Below, one piece after another: positions 11,483 through 24,298 of a DNA stretch of 64,000 nucleotides. Positions within the stretch are counted from its first letter, which is position 1. Every line of letters begins with the position of its first letter. Below the pieces are notes generated by a model. It saw only the letters and a list, made by a program, of their open reading frames with translations. It was not told the origin of the DNA and did no database searches. The DNA is from JAFAHD01 sp963772515 (GTDB lineage Bacteria > Vulcanimicrobiota > Vulcanimicrobiia > Eremiobacterales > Eremiobacteraceae): the NCBI GenBank assembly GCA_963772515.1, contig CAVYXC010000003.1, positions 310,001 through 374,000 on the forward strand. The letters are read 5' to 3'. A program made the translations under genes and the position numbers.

Positions 11483-12337
11483 GTGAAGCTGGCGCAACGC
11501 CTGGCCGTCGTCTCGGGCGCGTCGAGCGGCATCGGCGCTGCGAGCGCCAGAGCCCTCGCCGCTCGCGGCGTTCGGGTGGCGCTGCTCTCGCGATCGCACG
11601 ACCAACTGCACGTCATCGCCGCGCAGATCATGCTCGACGGTGGCGACGCGCGCGTCTACGCAGTAGACTTAAGCGACGGTACTGCTGCGCGGGAGACAGC
11701 GGCTCGGATCATTAGTGACCTCGGCGTTCCCGACATACTGCTCAACGCCGCCGGCGCAGGTCGCTGGCTGCATGCAGAAGAGACTGAACCAGCCGAGGCC
11801 GTCGCGATGATGGCCGTGCCGTATTTCGCGGCGTTCTATCTCACCAGCGCGTTCTTGCCGGGAATGCTTGCGCGGCGCAGCGGCCGCATCGTCAACGTCG
11901 GCTCGCCGGCCGCCTTCGCGCCATGGCCGGGCGCGACGGGATACGCGGCGGCAAGATGGGCACTGCGCGGCTTCACGCACGCGTTGCGAAACGATCTCCA
12001 TGGCACGGGCGTCGGCGTGACCCAGGTGATCGCCGGTGAGGTCACCTCATCGTATTGGGCGAACAATCCGGGCGCAGCGGCGCGCATGCCCCGCATCGCC
12101 AACATCTTTCCGAAGCTCACGCCCGAGCAGGTCGCGAATGCGATAGTGCACGGTCTGGAACGCGACAGCGCGAACGTCGTTGTGCCGTTCGCGCTGCGTG
12201 TCGCTCTTGTGTGCCACAAGATCTGGCCGTGGCCGATGGAGCGGCTGCTGATCTCGACCGGACACCGCCGGCCTGCAACCGCCCCCGCCGATCAGCGCAC
12301 CCAGCCGCCGCCGGGTGGGCCGCCGTTGCAGATGTAG
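11483..12337 (+). CDS. Short-chain dehydrogenase/reductase, atypical active site
   Basis: 284 residues. The Rossmann motif SGASSGIG (residues 11-18) and NAAG (88-91) are clear, as is Ser141. The expected catalytic YxxxK reads YAAAR: Tyr154 is kept but Lys is replaced by Arg158, so activity may be altered. GTG start at 11483. The last 15 codons overlap the 3' end of the convergent secreted repeat protein by 46 bases; the tail RTQPPPGGPPLQ is therefore probably a by-product of the overlap. Substrate unknown. Confidence 0.85.
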   Translation: MKLAQRLAVVSGASSGIGAASARALAARGVRVALLSRSHDQLHVIAAQIMLDGGDARVYAVDLSDGTAARETAARIISDLGVPDILLNAAGAGRWLHAEETEPAEAVAMMAVPYFAAFYLTSAFLPGMLARRSGRIVNVGSPAAFAPWPGATGYAAARWALRGFTHALRNDLHGTGVGVTQVIAGEVTSSYWANNPGAAARMPRIANIFPKLTPEQVANAIVHGLERDSANVVVPFALRVALVCHKIWPWPMERLLISTGHRRPATAPADQRTQPPPGGPPLQM

Positions 12338-13383
12338 CTTGCGACGTATTGCGTGCTCTGGCTGTACGGCGCGTAGTTGCCGTTCTGACCGATCCGGCCC
12401 GCGTTGCAGTCGGCCGTCCACGTCGAAGGACCTGATCCGTTCACGTACGCTTGGAAGTTCACGAAGCCATTTTGTCCACTGCCGCTGCCATTGATCACAG
12501 CGAGCGTACCGATCCCCGCCACGTAACCGAAGTTCACCGTGCCGTTTTGGTACTGCACTGGCGGAGTCCCGACATACGATTGAGCCGGTGCTCCCCCATT
12601 GCAGATGTAGCCGACGACGTACTGCGATTGCGGGCTCACCGGTAGTTGGTATCCCGACTGGCCAAGCGTTCCCGTATTGCAGAGCGCTGTCCACATAGAT
12701 GGACCCGATCCGTTCGCATAAGCCTGGAAGTTAACGACGCCGTTTTGCCCGCTGCCGCTGCCGTTCACGACGGCGAACTGGCCGATGCCTGGCACGTTGC
12801 CGAAATTGTAGGTGTTCGCCTGGAATTGCTGCGGAGGTCCCCCGTTGCAGATGTAGCTGACGACGTAGCGGGCTTGGGGGCTATCCTGCACGAGGTTCCC
12901 GTTCTGACCTAAACGGCCGTTCGAACAGTTAGCGTTCCAATTGCTCGGGCCGGATCCGTTTGCGTATGCCTGAAAGCTCACGACAGCTCCGTTGACGCGG
13001 CCGCTGTTGTTGACGACGGAGAACTGTCCGAGGCCGGGCACATTGCCAAAGCTCTGATTTCCGCTCGGCGCCTGGTACGGCGAGCCGTTCTGCCAGGCCG
13101 GAGCATTGTTCACGAACTGGTAGACCTGGTTACCCGGCCCGATAACACATAATCCGCTCTCGTTGCCGCCGGCGGACCAATCAAGCCGAACGCTGCCGTT
13201 CGACTCCCAAACCTGGTTGATGCTGATGTTGGAGGGGTAGGTCCCGGGATACGTCTGAACGACCCGGTTACGGCAGGCGTTTGTTTGCGCATCCGTAGCG
13301 GCAAGCGACGGCCGCGGCGCGGCCGCGCAAGCGAGAACAAGGAGCGCTATGACTCCTATCAGGAGCGGGTTTCGAGAACTCAC
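12292..13383 (-). CDS. Secreted protein with three tandem Gly/Asn-rich repeats
   Basis: Starts at GTG 13383 with GGGAG upstream; the frame continues further upstream but the signal peptide (NPLLIGVIALLVLACAAAPR) fixes the start. 363 residues. Residues about 35-95 form a small domain with the style CRNRVVQTYPG...LDWSAGG...GLCVI. Three repeats of about 75 residues follow (110-183, 190-264, 280-355). Each has FGnVpGiG, an NGSG, VxFQAYxNGSGPSxW, a Cys, and ends in YVxxYICNGG, so each carries two cysteines that could pair. No known family recognised; a beta-rich surface or lectin-like role is a guess. It converges with and overlaps the SDR gene. Confidence 0.75.
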   Translation of the reverse strand: MSSRNPLLIGVIALLVLACAAAPRPSLAATDAQTNACRNRVVQTYPGTYPSNISINQVWESNGSVRLDWSAGGNESGLCVIGPGNQVYQFVNNAPAWQNGSPYQAPSGNQSFGNVPGLGQFSVVNNSGRVNGAVVSFQAYANGSGPSNWNANCSNGRLGQNGNLVQDSPQARYVVSYICNGGPPQQFQANTYNFGNVPGIGQFAVVNGSGSGQNGVVNFQAYANGSGPSMWTALCNTGTLGQSGYQLPVSPQSQYVVGYICNGGAPAQSYVGTPPVQYQNGTVNFGYVAGIGTLAVINGSGSGQNGFVNFQAYVNGSGPSTWTADCNAGRIGQNGNYAPYSQSTQYVASYICNGGPPGGGWVR

Positions 13384-13474
13384 CTTAGTAGGTCTCCCTT
13401 CGAGAAAATTGGTGCGTCTTTGTTGTTTTAGTGTACCCATTTCTGACGTGGAAACGCAGCAGGGATGAGCAAAC

Positions 13475-13554
13475 GGGCAGGCCCACACACACCTGCCCGA
13501 GAATACCAAAGTCCGGCTCGTGCACCATTGACGCGAAAGGGCTGGAGACACCAG
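13475..13554 (+). promoter_or_regulatory. Leader hairpins before pyrR
   Basis: GGGCAGG-N10-CCTGCCC (13475-13498) forms a 7-bp hairpin without a T run. A second small hairpin, CTGG-agaca-CCAG (13542-13554), covers part of the GGAG ribosome site (13544-13547) just before the pyrR GTG. PyrR proteins bind leader RNA hairpins, so translational or attenuation control of the pyr operon is plausible. The known PyrR loop consensus is matched only loosely. Confidence 0.35.
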
Positions 13555-13555
13555 A

Positions 13556-14110
13556 GTGAGGACGACACGGGACGACACGCTGCAGGAAAAGCGCGTCGTT
13601 CTTTCTGCTGCGCAGCTGCAACGCACGATCGAGCGCTTGGCCCAGCAGATCATCGAGCCCAACGGCGCCTCGGACAATCTGCTGCTCATCGGCATCCGCA
13701 AAGGCGGCGAGAACCTCGTCCGCCGCATCCACGCCGAGATCAAACGCCACACCGGGGTCGACGTGGCCATCGGCTTCCTCAATATCAATCTCTATCGCGA
13801 TGACGCCGCGCAGCGCGAAATGCCCGAAAGCGACATCGCCGACGACGTCGCCGGCAAAGAAGTCGTCATCGTCGACGACGTGCTCTTCACCGGACGCACG
13901 ATCCGCAGCGCCCTCGACGCGATCACGGACATGGGGCGTCCGCGCGCCGCGCGCCTGTGCGTGCTGGTCGACCGCGGCCTGCGCGAGCTGCCGATCCAAG
14001 CCGACTATTGCGGCCGCTTCGTGCCGACGTCGCGCGTCGAGCATGTCGCCGTCGAGCTGCACGGTTCGGCGAACGACGCCGACCGCGTTGTCTTGTACGG
14101 ACCAAAATGA
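13556..14110 (+). CDS. pyrR: Bifunctional pyr operon regulator / uracil phosphoribosyltransferase
   Basis: 184 residues. The PRPP-binding motif VVIVDDVLFTGRTIRSALDA is intact, with LLLIGIRKGGENLVRRI upstream and VDRGLRELPIQADYCG downstream, all typical of PyrR. It senses UMP and represses pyr genes at the RNA level and can make UMP from uracil. GTG start at 13556 with GGAG eight bases before. It leads pyrB-pyrC-carA-carB, all joined by 4-base overlaps. Confidence 0.95.
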   Translation: MRTTRDDTLQEKRVVLSAAQLQRTIERLAQQIIEPNGASDNLLLIGIRKGGENLVRRIHAEIKRHTGVDVAIGFLNINLYRDDAAQREMPESDIADDVAGKEVVIVDDVLFTGRTIRSALDAITDMGRPRAARLCVLVDRGLRELPIQADYCGRFVPTSRVEHVAVELHGSANDADRVVLYGPK

Positions 14111-15045
14111 CCAGTCCCGCGCATTTCCTCGACCTCGATGACGTCCAACGGCCGGCCCTCGAGGCGTTGATCGTACGCGCGCACGCGTTCAAGAAAGGCG
14201 TGCCCGACGCAGCGGTGCGCTTGCGCGGACGCACCATCCTCGGCATGTTCTTCGAACCCAGCACGCGCACCGCCAACTCGTTCGCGCTCGCGGCGCAGCA
14301 GCTGGGCGCGCATTGGCTCGCCTTCGACACCGGCGGATCGTCGATGTCCAAGGGCGAGACGCTCGAAGACACCGTGCGCACGATCGCCGCGCTCGGCGCC
14401 GACGCGATCGTGGTGCGTCACCCGGAGAGCGGATTTCCGCACGCGCTCGCGCGCTATTTCTCTGGAGCCGTCATCAACGCAGGTGACGGCTGGCATGCGC
14501 ATCCGACGCAGGGCGTGCTCGACGCGATGACGCTCGTCGAAGAGTTGGGCAGCTTGGAGGGGCGGCGCTTCGTGATCGCCGGCGACATCCGGCACAGCCG
14601 CGTGGCGCGTTCGTCGGCGCGCGCGCTCTGGCTGCTCGGTGCTCGTGTGACCCTGTGCGGCCCGCCGCTGCTCCTCACGCTCTCGGCTCCAGGATGGGGC
14701 TTCGCCGATTTGGCGACCGATCTCGACGCCTGCCTGCCGACCGCTGACGCGCTCATGCTGCTGCGCATTCAAAAGGAAAGAGGCGATGCGAGCGAGCTGC
14801 CGCCGTTCGAGGATATCGCCACCGGTTACGGCCTGACGCCGGCTCGCCTCGCCAAACTGCCGCCGCACGCGGTGATCCTGCACCCGGGCCCGGTCAACCG
14901 AGGTCTGGAGATCGCGGACGAGCTGGTTACGCATCCGCGCAGCCGCATCGAGCGCCAAGTGGCCAACGGCGTCTACGCGCGCATGGCGGTGCTCGAGCGC
15001 TCGCTGCGCGGCCTCGAGCGGCCGCTCGCGGGGCGGGCGCGATGA
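14107..15045 (+). CDS. pyrB: Aspartate carbamoyltransferase catalytic subunit
   Basis: Second pyrimidine step: carbamoyl phosphate plus aspartate to carbamoyl aspartate. Start ATG 14107 overlaps the pyrR stop; the upstream frame to 13957 is a shadow. 312 residues. The carbamoyl-phosphate loop FEPSTRT, RHPESG and the C-terminal HPGPVNRG are present. No pyrI regulatory subunit is seen, so a trimeric or PyrC-associated enzyme is likely. Confidence 0.96.
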   Translation: MTSPAHFLDLDDVQRPALEALIVRAHAFKKGVPDAAVRLRGRTILGMFFEPSTRTANSFALAAQQLGAHWLAFDTGGSSMSKGETLEDTVRTIAALGADAIVVRHPESGFPHALARYFSGAVINAGDGWHAHPTQGVLDAMTLVEELGSLEGRRFVIAGDIRHSRVARSSARALWLLGARVTLCGPPLLLTLSAPGWGFADLATDLDACLPTADALMLLRIQKERGDASELPPFEDIATGYGLTPARLAKLPPHAVILHPGPVNRGLEIADELVTHPRSRIERQVANGVYARMAVLERSLRGLERPLAGRAR

Positions 15046-16418
15046 GCATGATGCTCAAGCCCGAGAATCGCGACTTCGTCGGCGCGCGCATCGTCGATCC
15101 CGTGCTCGGCCTCGACGCGATCCGCACCATCGTCGTGCGCAACGGCGTGGTGACGGCGCTGCTCGACCGTGCGCCCTCCGCCGCCGATCCCCACACCGAG
15201 CGCGTCGACTGCGCCGGTATGGTGCTCTGCCCGGGCTTCATCGATCCGCACGTCCACGTGCGCGAGCCGGGCGAAACCCATAAAGAGACGCTCAAGACCG
15301 CGCTTGCGGCCGCCGCGGCGGGCGGATTCACCGCGGTGGCGGCGATGCCCAACACGCGCCCCGCCATTGACGACGCTGCAAAAGTCACCCGCCTCATCGG
15401 CGATGCCGCCGTGCTGCGCGGCGTGCGTTGCTATCCCATCGGTTCGGTGACCAAGGCGCGAGAAGGAGAAGCGCTCGCCGCGCTGCGCTCGATGGCGGCA
15501 GCCGGCGCCGTCGCGTTCTCCGACGACGGCAACGTGACAAAATCGCTCAAGACGCTGTACCATGCCGCCAAGCTCATCGCCGACCTGCCGCAACCGATGC
15601 TGTCGCACTGCGAGGACGTGAGTTTCGCCGACGCCCTCATGCACGAGGGCGAGGTCAGCGACCTGTTGGGCGTGCCGGGTTCGCCGGCGCTGGCCGAGGC
15701 AGCGATCGCCGCCCGCGACCTGCTCGTCGCACAGGCGACCGGCAAAGCGTGGCACATCTGCCACGTGAGCACGCGCATGACGCTTGACGTCCTCCGCTGG
15801 GCGCGCGGCGCCGGCGTGCGCGTGACCGCCGAAGTCACGCCCCATCACCTGCAGTGCACGCACGAGCTGCTGCTCGGCTTCAACGCAGCGATGCGCGTCA
15901 ATCCGCCGCTGCGCAGCGCCGCCGACGTCGACGCCCTGCGCAGGGCGGTGCTCGACGGCACGATCACGATCTTCGCCAGCGATCACGCGCCGCACGCTGC
16001 GTCTGAGAAAGAGCCGCCGCTCTCCCACGCGTGCGTCGGCTTTTCGGGCCTCGAGACCGCCATCGCCGCGACCTTCGACGCGCTGCCGGACGCGCCGCTC
16101 AAGACGATGGTGGGGAATTTCTCAAGCAACGTCGCCGCGCTGCTCAACGTCCGCGGCGGCACGCTTGCTGTCGGCGCCCCGGCCGACATCACCGGCTTAT
16201 ATCTCGATCGGCCGTGGACGGTGGAACCGGCCAACTTCCGTTCGTTGGGCAAGGTGACGCCCTTTGCCGGACGCACGTTCAAAGTGCGGCCTGCGCTGAC
16301 CGTGGTCGGCGGTGCGCTCGTGTATCGCCACACCGACGAGACGCGGTCGGCGGCGAACGAATCTCGCCCCGCAGCGCGCGCGACGCCTGAACTCGCCGCC
16401 AAGGAACGGCGCACATGA
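15042..16418 (+). CDS. pyrC: Dihydroorotase (class I)
   Basis: Cyclises carbamoyl aspartate. 458 residues with the zinc motif DPHVHVREPGE near residue 65, AMPNTRPAID, the SHCED histidine, HICHVST and the DHAPH aspartate near residue 307. Length and motif fit the class I form often paired with PyrB. The C-terminus has a 30-residue Arg/Ala-rich extension (ETRSAANESRPAARAT) of unknown role. ATGA overlaps on both sides. Confidence 0.95.
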   Translation: MSMMLKPENRDFVGARIVDPVLGLDAIRTIVVRNGVVTALLDRAPSAADPHTERVDCAGMVLCPGFIDPHVHVREPGETHKETLKTALAAAAAGGFTAVAAMPNTRPAIDDAAKVTRLIGDAAVLRGVRCYPIGSVTKAREGEALAALRSMAAAGAVAFSDDGNVTKSLKTLYHAAKLIADLPQPMLSHCEDVSFADALMHEGEVSDLLGVPGSPALAEAAIAARDLLVAQATGKAWHICHVSTRMTLDVLRWARGAGVRVTAEVTPHHLQCTHELLLGFNAAMRVNPPLRSAADVDALRRAVLDGTITIFASDHAPHAASEKEPPLSHACVGFSGLETAIAATFDALPDAPLKTMVGNFSSNVAALLNVRGGTLAVGAPADITGLYLDRPWTVEPANFRSLGKVTPFAGRTFKVRPALTVVGGALVYRHTDETRSAANESRPAARATPELAAKERRT

Positions 16419-17526
16419 GGTGGCGCCCAGCGCTCCTGCTGCTCGCCGACGGCGCGGCATTCGAGGGCGCCGCGGTCGGACCGGACGGCACCGCCTTGGG
16501 AGAGGCGGTGTTCTTCACCGGCGTGACCGGTTATGAAGAGGCGTTGACCGACCCGTCCTACGCGGGCCAGATCATCGTGTTCTGCTATCCGCTCATCGGC
16601 AACTACGGCGTCGACCCATCCGTCAGACAGCACGCCACCATCTGCTGCGCCGGCGCGGTGTTCAAGCGTCTGAGCAAGCATCCCAGTCACTACCGCAGCA
16701 GCGGCCGTCTCGACGAGTGGATGGATGCGAGCGGCGTGCGCGGCATCGAGGGCGTGGACACCCGCGCGCTCGTCATACGCCTGCGCGAAGCGGGCACGAT
16801 GGCATCGGTTCTCGCCCTTGGCGAGGAGGCAATCAAGCACGCTCCCGCGGCGCTGCGACGCTACCTTTCCGCACCGCCGACCACGCCCGAACTCGTGCGT
16901 GCGGTCGAAAGCGGCAGCCAGCTCGACCGCCCCGGTGGCAAAGTGCGCGTCGCACTACTCGACTGCGGCGCCAAAGAGAACATCGCCGACTGCCTAGCCG
17001 CGGCAGGCGCCGAAGTCGTCGAGGCGCCCTTCGACGCCTCGTTCGACGACTTGATCAAGTTGAAGCCCGACGGCCTGGTCGTGAGCAACGGGCCTGGGGA
17101 TCCGGCTGAGCTGACCGGCGTGGTCGACACGTTGCGCCGCGTCGTCAAATACGGCAAGCTGCCGACCTTCGGCATCTGCCTCGGCCACCAGGTGCTCGCG
17201 CTGGCGCTCGGCGCGCGTACCTTCAAATTGAAGTACGGCCACCGCGGCGGCAACCAGCCGGTGCAGCAGCTCGACAACAAAGAAGTGATCATCACCGCGC
17301 AAAACCACGGCTACGCGGTGGACCCCGCGTCCCTGCCCGCCGACGTCGAGCAGACGATGGTCAACCTCAACGACGGCACCAACGAGGGACTGCGCCACCG
17401 CACGCTGCCGATCGAGTCGGTGCAGTTCCATCCCGAGGCATCACCGGGGCCGACCGACGCACGCCATTTCTTCGCCGATTTCGTCGCCGGCCTGCGCAGC
17501 GCCCGAGCGAAGACCGAAGGCTCGCC

Positions 17527-17530
<4 letters not shown>
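16415..17530 (+). CDS. carA: Carbamoyl-phosphate synthase small (glutaminase) subunit
   Basis: 371 residues. The class I amidotransferase triad is visible: Cys in FGICLGHQV, His and Glu in QFHPEASPGP. The N-terminal CPSase domain has FFTGVTGYEE. It supplies ammonia from glutamine to CarB, encoded directly after with a 4-base overlap. Confidence 0.96.
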
Positions 17531-20772
<3,242 letters not shown>

Positions 20773-20773
20773 C

Positions 20774-22177
20774 GTGAGCGCCATGCGCAGGCGCCTCGGG
20801 CGCATCGTCCTCGCGTTCATCGTGCTGTTCGTCTTGCTCGCGGTGCAGGAGGTTCGCGTGCAGATCCTCCAGCGCACGTCGATCGCGCAGCGTGCCGGCA
20901 ACCCGCGGCGCAGCCTGACCAACGAGTTCCGCGGCGCGCTGCTCGACGCGAGCGGCGCGGCCCTCGCGCAGACCAAAGGCACCCGGCGTGTGTATCCGGC
21001 GGGTCCTGCGCTCGCGCAGCTCGTGGGTTATTCATCGCCGCTCTACGGCGAATCCGGTCTTGAAGCAGCGCTTGATTCCGTGCTGGCCGCGCCGCTGCAG
21101 GCGTCGGGCGGCGCAGACGTCAGCGATTTCTTCCGGCGCAACGGCTTGACGTCGACGCACGGCGGCGGTGATGTCGTCCTGACGCTGCGCGCCGATATCG
21201 CCAAGGCAGTGGATGCCGCGCTCCCGCCCGACGTACGCGGCGCGGCGATCGTCATGGATCCGCGCTCCGGGGCTATTCTCGCCGCCGTCAACCGGCCGAC
21301 GTTCGATCCCAATGCGCTCGGCACGGTGTGGAAGACGTTGCGCGCTAACCCGAACTCGCCATTGCTCGATCGTGCCTTCGCAGGCTTGTATCCGCCGGGC
21401 TCGACGTTCAAGATGGTCGCGGCGAGCGCGGCGCTCGACAGCGGCGTCGTCGTGCCCACCGACACGTTCGTCGATCCGGGATACTTCACGATCGGCTCGT
21501 TCCGCGTCGAGAACGACAAGCGCGAGATCACCGGCACGCAGGATATGGTCAACGCCTTCGCGCTGTCGAGCAACGTCGATTTCGCCCAGATCGGCCTGCG
21601 CCTCGGCTTGGACGGCTTCTACGACTACCTCCACCGCTTTCACGTCGGCGACGATCCCCAAGTGGCGGTGCCGGCGGCGCGCGACGAGGTGCCTCCCAAG
21701 GAGACGGTCTCACCGTCGGAGCTCGCGCAGATGTCCTTCGGCCAGGGCGGGCTGGCGGTCACGCCGCTGCGCATGGCGCTCGTCGCCTCGACGATCGCCG
21801 ACGGGGGCGTCATGATGCGCCCGCAGCTGGTCAAGCAGTTCCGCTACAGCGGTGGGCGCAGGGTCGACGTGCCGGCAGTCGTGTGGGAGCGCGTCATGTC
21901 GCAGACGACGGCCGACGAAGTGCGCACGATGATGATCGCGGTGGTGCGCAATGGTACCGGCACTGCAGCGCGAATCCCAGGCGTGACGGTCGCCGGCAAG
22001 ACCGGCACGGGCACGCACACGGGCGCGCCGCCCGATGCGTGGTTCGTCTGCTTCGCACCGGCAGAACACCCGCGGCTCGTGGTCGCGGTGATCGTCGAAG
22101 ATGCGGGCTACGGCGGCGCTGTGGCTGCACCGATCGCCCGCGCCATCATGGCCGACGCCCTGACGATGTACCGATAA
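20774..22177 (+). CDS. Penicillin-binding protein, PbpA-like transpeptidase
   Basis: 467 residues. One N-terminal membrane helix (IVLAFIVLFVLLAVQEV), then the transpeptidase domain with SxxK STFK in PPGSTFKMVA, SxN in LSSNVDFAQ and KTG in AGKTGTGTH. This matches the class B, PbpA-like enzymes that cross-link peptidoglycan and in Actinobacteria sit next to the PASTA kinase, as here. GTG 20774 or ATG 20783 could be the start. The pedestal domain is short. Confidence 0.92.
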   Translation: MSAMRRRLGRIVLAFIVLFVLLAVQEVRVQILQRTSIAQRAGNPRRSLTNEFRGALLDASGAALAQTKGTRRVYPAGPALAQLVGYSSPLYGESGLEAALDSVLAAPLQASGGADVSDFFRRNGLTSTHGGGDVVLTLRADIAKAVDAALPPDVRGAAIVMDPRSGAILAAVNRPTFDPNALGTVWKTLRANPNSPLLDRAFAGLYPPGSTFKMVAASAALDSGVVVPTDTFVDPGYFTIGSFRVENDKREITGTQDMVNAFALSSNVDFAQIGLRLGLDGFYDYLHRFHVGDDPQVAVPAARDEVPPKETVSPSELAQMSFGQGGLAVTPLRMALVASTIADGGVMMRPQLVKQFRYSGGRRVDVPAVVWERVMSQTTADEVRTMMIAVVRNGTGTAARIPGVTVAGKTGTGTHTGAPPDAWFVCFAPAEHPRLVVAVIVEDAGYGGAVAAPIARAIMADALTMYR

Positions 22178-22179
22178 GC

Positions 22180-24297
22180 ATGGCCGACGTCATCTACAAC
22201 GAGCGCTACCGCCTCGACGCCAAGATCGGCGAGGGCGGCATGGCCGTGGTCTACCGCGGTTACGATCTCATCCTGCGCCGTCAAGTCGCGATCAAAGTGC
22301 TGCGCCCCGCGTTCTCGGCGGACGCGGCCTTCGTCGCACGCTTCGATTTCGAAGCGCAAGCCGCCGCAAAGCTCTCGCACCCGAACATCGTCACCACCTA
22401 CGACGTCGGCAAGGTCGACGGCGATCACTACATCGTCGAAGAGTACGTGCCAGGCGAGACGCTCGCCACGCTGATCGCGCGCCAGGGCCGGCTTCCCGAG
22501 TCGGTGGCGGTGCGCTACGCGCGCCAGATCTGCGCGGCGCTCGCGGCCGCACACCGGCAAGAGCTGCTGCACCGCGACATCAAGCCGTCCAACATCTTGA
22601 TCACGCGCGAGGACGTCGTGCGCGTCGCCGACTTCGGTATTGCGCACGCGGTCGACGAATCCGCGTTCGCAGACCGCGGCTCGGGGGAAGACGTCGTTCT
22701 CGGTTCGCTGCCGTACTGCGCGCCCGAGGTGCTCACCGGCGGCCGCGTCACCGAAGCCAGCGACCTCTACAGCCTGGGCGTGGTGCTGTTCGAGATGGTC
22801 GCGGGCGTACGCCCGTTCTCAGGCACGGAGCCGGACGCGCTGGCCGATGCCATCGTGCGCGATCCGGCCCCGGATCCGCGCAGCAAAGGCGCCGAGATCA
22901 GCGCGCATTTCGCAGGCATCATCGCGCGGCTGTTGCGCAAGCAGCCCGAACAGCGCTATGGATCCGCAGGCGAAGTCCTGGCCGCACTGCGCCAGATCGT
23001 GCGCGGTCCAGCCGAAGATGACGACGCCGAAGAAGAAGCGGGTCCGGACGCGCCGACGGAGATCCTGCGCCGCCGCGCGCGCCAGACGATGGTGGAGGCC
23101 GGTGCGAAACCCCTTGAGCTGCCTGCGCTCCCTCCGCCTCCGGCGTGGCGCGCCGGCCGCACGCTTGCCTACGCCGGCATCGTCGTCGCGCTCGCGCTCG
23201 TGATCGCGCTCGTTGTAGCCGCGCGTCAAGCGTCCTCGCACGACATGCGCGTTCCCGACCTGAGCGGCAAATCGATCGCCGAATCGATCGCGACGCTGCA
23301 CGCGCTCGGCATCGACAACGTCGCGATACGCCAAGGATCCGATCCGATCGTGCAGGGTGGTTTGGTCGCCGGCACCGACCCGAGCCTCAATCAACGGGTC
23401 GCACCTGGCCAGACGGTGACGCTGCTGGTCAGCACGGGGCCGCCGACGGTCGACGTGCCGAACGTGCTCGGGCAAGAGCCCAACAACGCGCAGGAGTTCC
23501 TCACCGCACAAGGCTTCTTGGTGCGGGTCGGCGCCAAGGTGCACAGCGCGACGATCAGGCAAGGGCTCATCGCCGCGACCAATCCCGCTCCGGGATCGCC
23601 GCTCGGCAAAGGCGGCACGGTCGTCATGAGCGAGAGCCTCGGTCCGGCACTCGTCACCGTCCCCAACGTCGTCTCGCTCACTGAAGACGAGGCGCGAAAG
23701 ATGCTAGCCAAACTCGGGCTCAAGCTGGCGGTCAACTCGCAGGTGTCAGTCAACAACATACCCGCGGACATCGTGCTGAGCCAAGATCCCAGCGAGCGCG
23801 GCAGTCTCGCGCCGGGCGGCACGGTGATGGTCGACGTCAGCGCCGGGCCGGCAGCGATCGAAGTGCCCATGCTCGTCGGCCAGACGCTTGACGCGGCGCG
23901 CCAGACGCTCTCTGGGCTTGGCCTCTCGATCGGCAACGTCGTGCAAGCCGACGTGCCCGACAAACCACCGGGAACGGTCGTCAGCCAAACGCCCGGCGCG
24001 TTCGCGCGCGTCGCGCAAGGCGCCGCTATCGACGTCGTGGTGTCGGCCGGCGCGACGACGGGCCCCGCCGCCCCCGCGCAAAGCTCGCCGCCCTCGAGCT
24101 CGGCGCCCACGATACCCATACCGAACGTGATCGGGATGCCGCTCGATCAGGCCAAGGGCGTGCTGGAGCGCAACGGCTACCAGGTCAACCGCGTTATCGT
24201 CGCCGGGTCGGCGACCGATGCGAAGGTGCTGAGCACGGACCCGCCCGTCGGCACGACGCCGTCGAGCAACGCCGTGAATCTCATCATCGGGAGGTGA
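22180..24297 (+). CDS. Serine/threonine protein kinase with five PASTA domains
   Basis: 705 residues from ATG 22180, two bases after the PBP stop (the longer frame from 21883 is antisense-like shadow). Kinase domain 10-270: GEGGMAVVY, Lys39 in VAIKV, HRDIKPSN (Asp133), DFG (151-153). One membrane helix at about 329-348. Outside, five PASTA repeats start with MRVPDLSG, VDVPNVLG, VTVPNVVS, IEVPMLVG and IPIPNVIG. PknB/PrkC-type kinases sense muropeptides or lipid II and control wall growth; the neighbouring transpeptidase fits that. Confidence 0.95.
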   Translation: MADVIYNERYRLDAKIGEGGMAVVYRGYDLILRRQVAIKVLRPAFSADAAFVARFDFEAQAAAKLSHPNIVTTYDVGKVDGDHYIVEEYVPGETLATLIARQGRLPESVAVRYARQICAALAAAHRQELLHRDIKPSNILITREDVVRVADFGIAHAVDESAFADRGSGEDVVLGSLPYCAPEVLTGGRVTEASDLYSLGVVLFEMVAGVRPFSGTEPDALADAIVRDPAPDPRSKGAEISAHFAGIIARLLRKQPEQRYGSAGEVLAALRQIVRGPAEDDDAEEEAGPDAPTEILRRRARQTMVEAGAKPLELPALPPPPAWRAGRTLAYAGIVVALALVIALVVAARQASSHDMRVPDLSGKSIAESIATLHALGIDNVAIRQGSDPIVQGGLVAGTDPSLNQRVAPGQTVTLLVSTGPPTVDVPNVLGQEPNNAQEFLTAQGFLVRVGAKVHSATIRQGLIAATNPAPGSPLGKGGTVVMSESLGPALVTVPNVVSLTEDEARKMLAKLGLKLAVNSQVSVNNIPADIVLSQDPSERGSLAPGGTVMVDVSAGPAAIEVPMLVGQTLDAARQTLSGLGLSIGNVVQADVPDKPPGTVVSQTPGAFARVAQGAAIDVVVSAGATTGPAAPAQSSPPSSSAPTIPIPNVIGMPLDQAKGVLERNGYQVNRVIVAGSATDAKVLSTDPPVGTTPSSNAVNLIIGR

Positions 24298-24298
24298 C

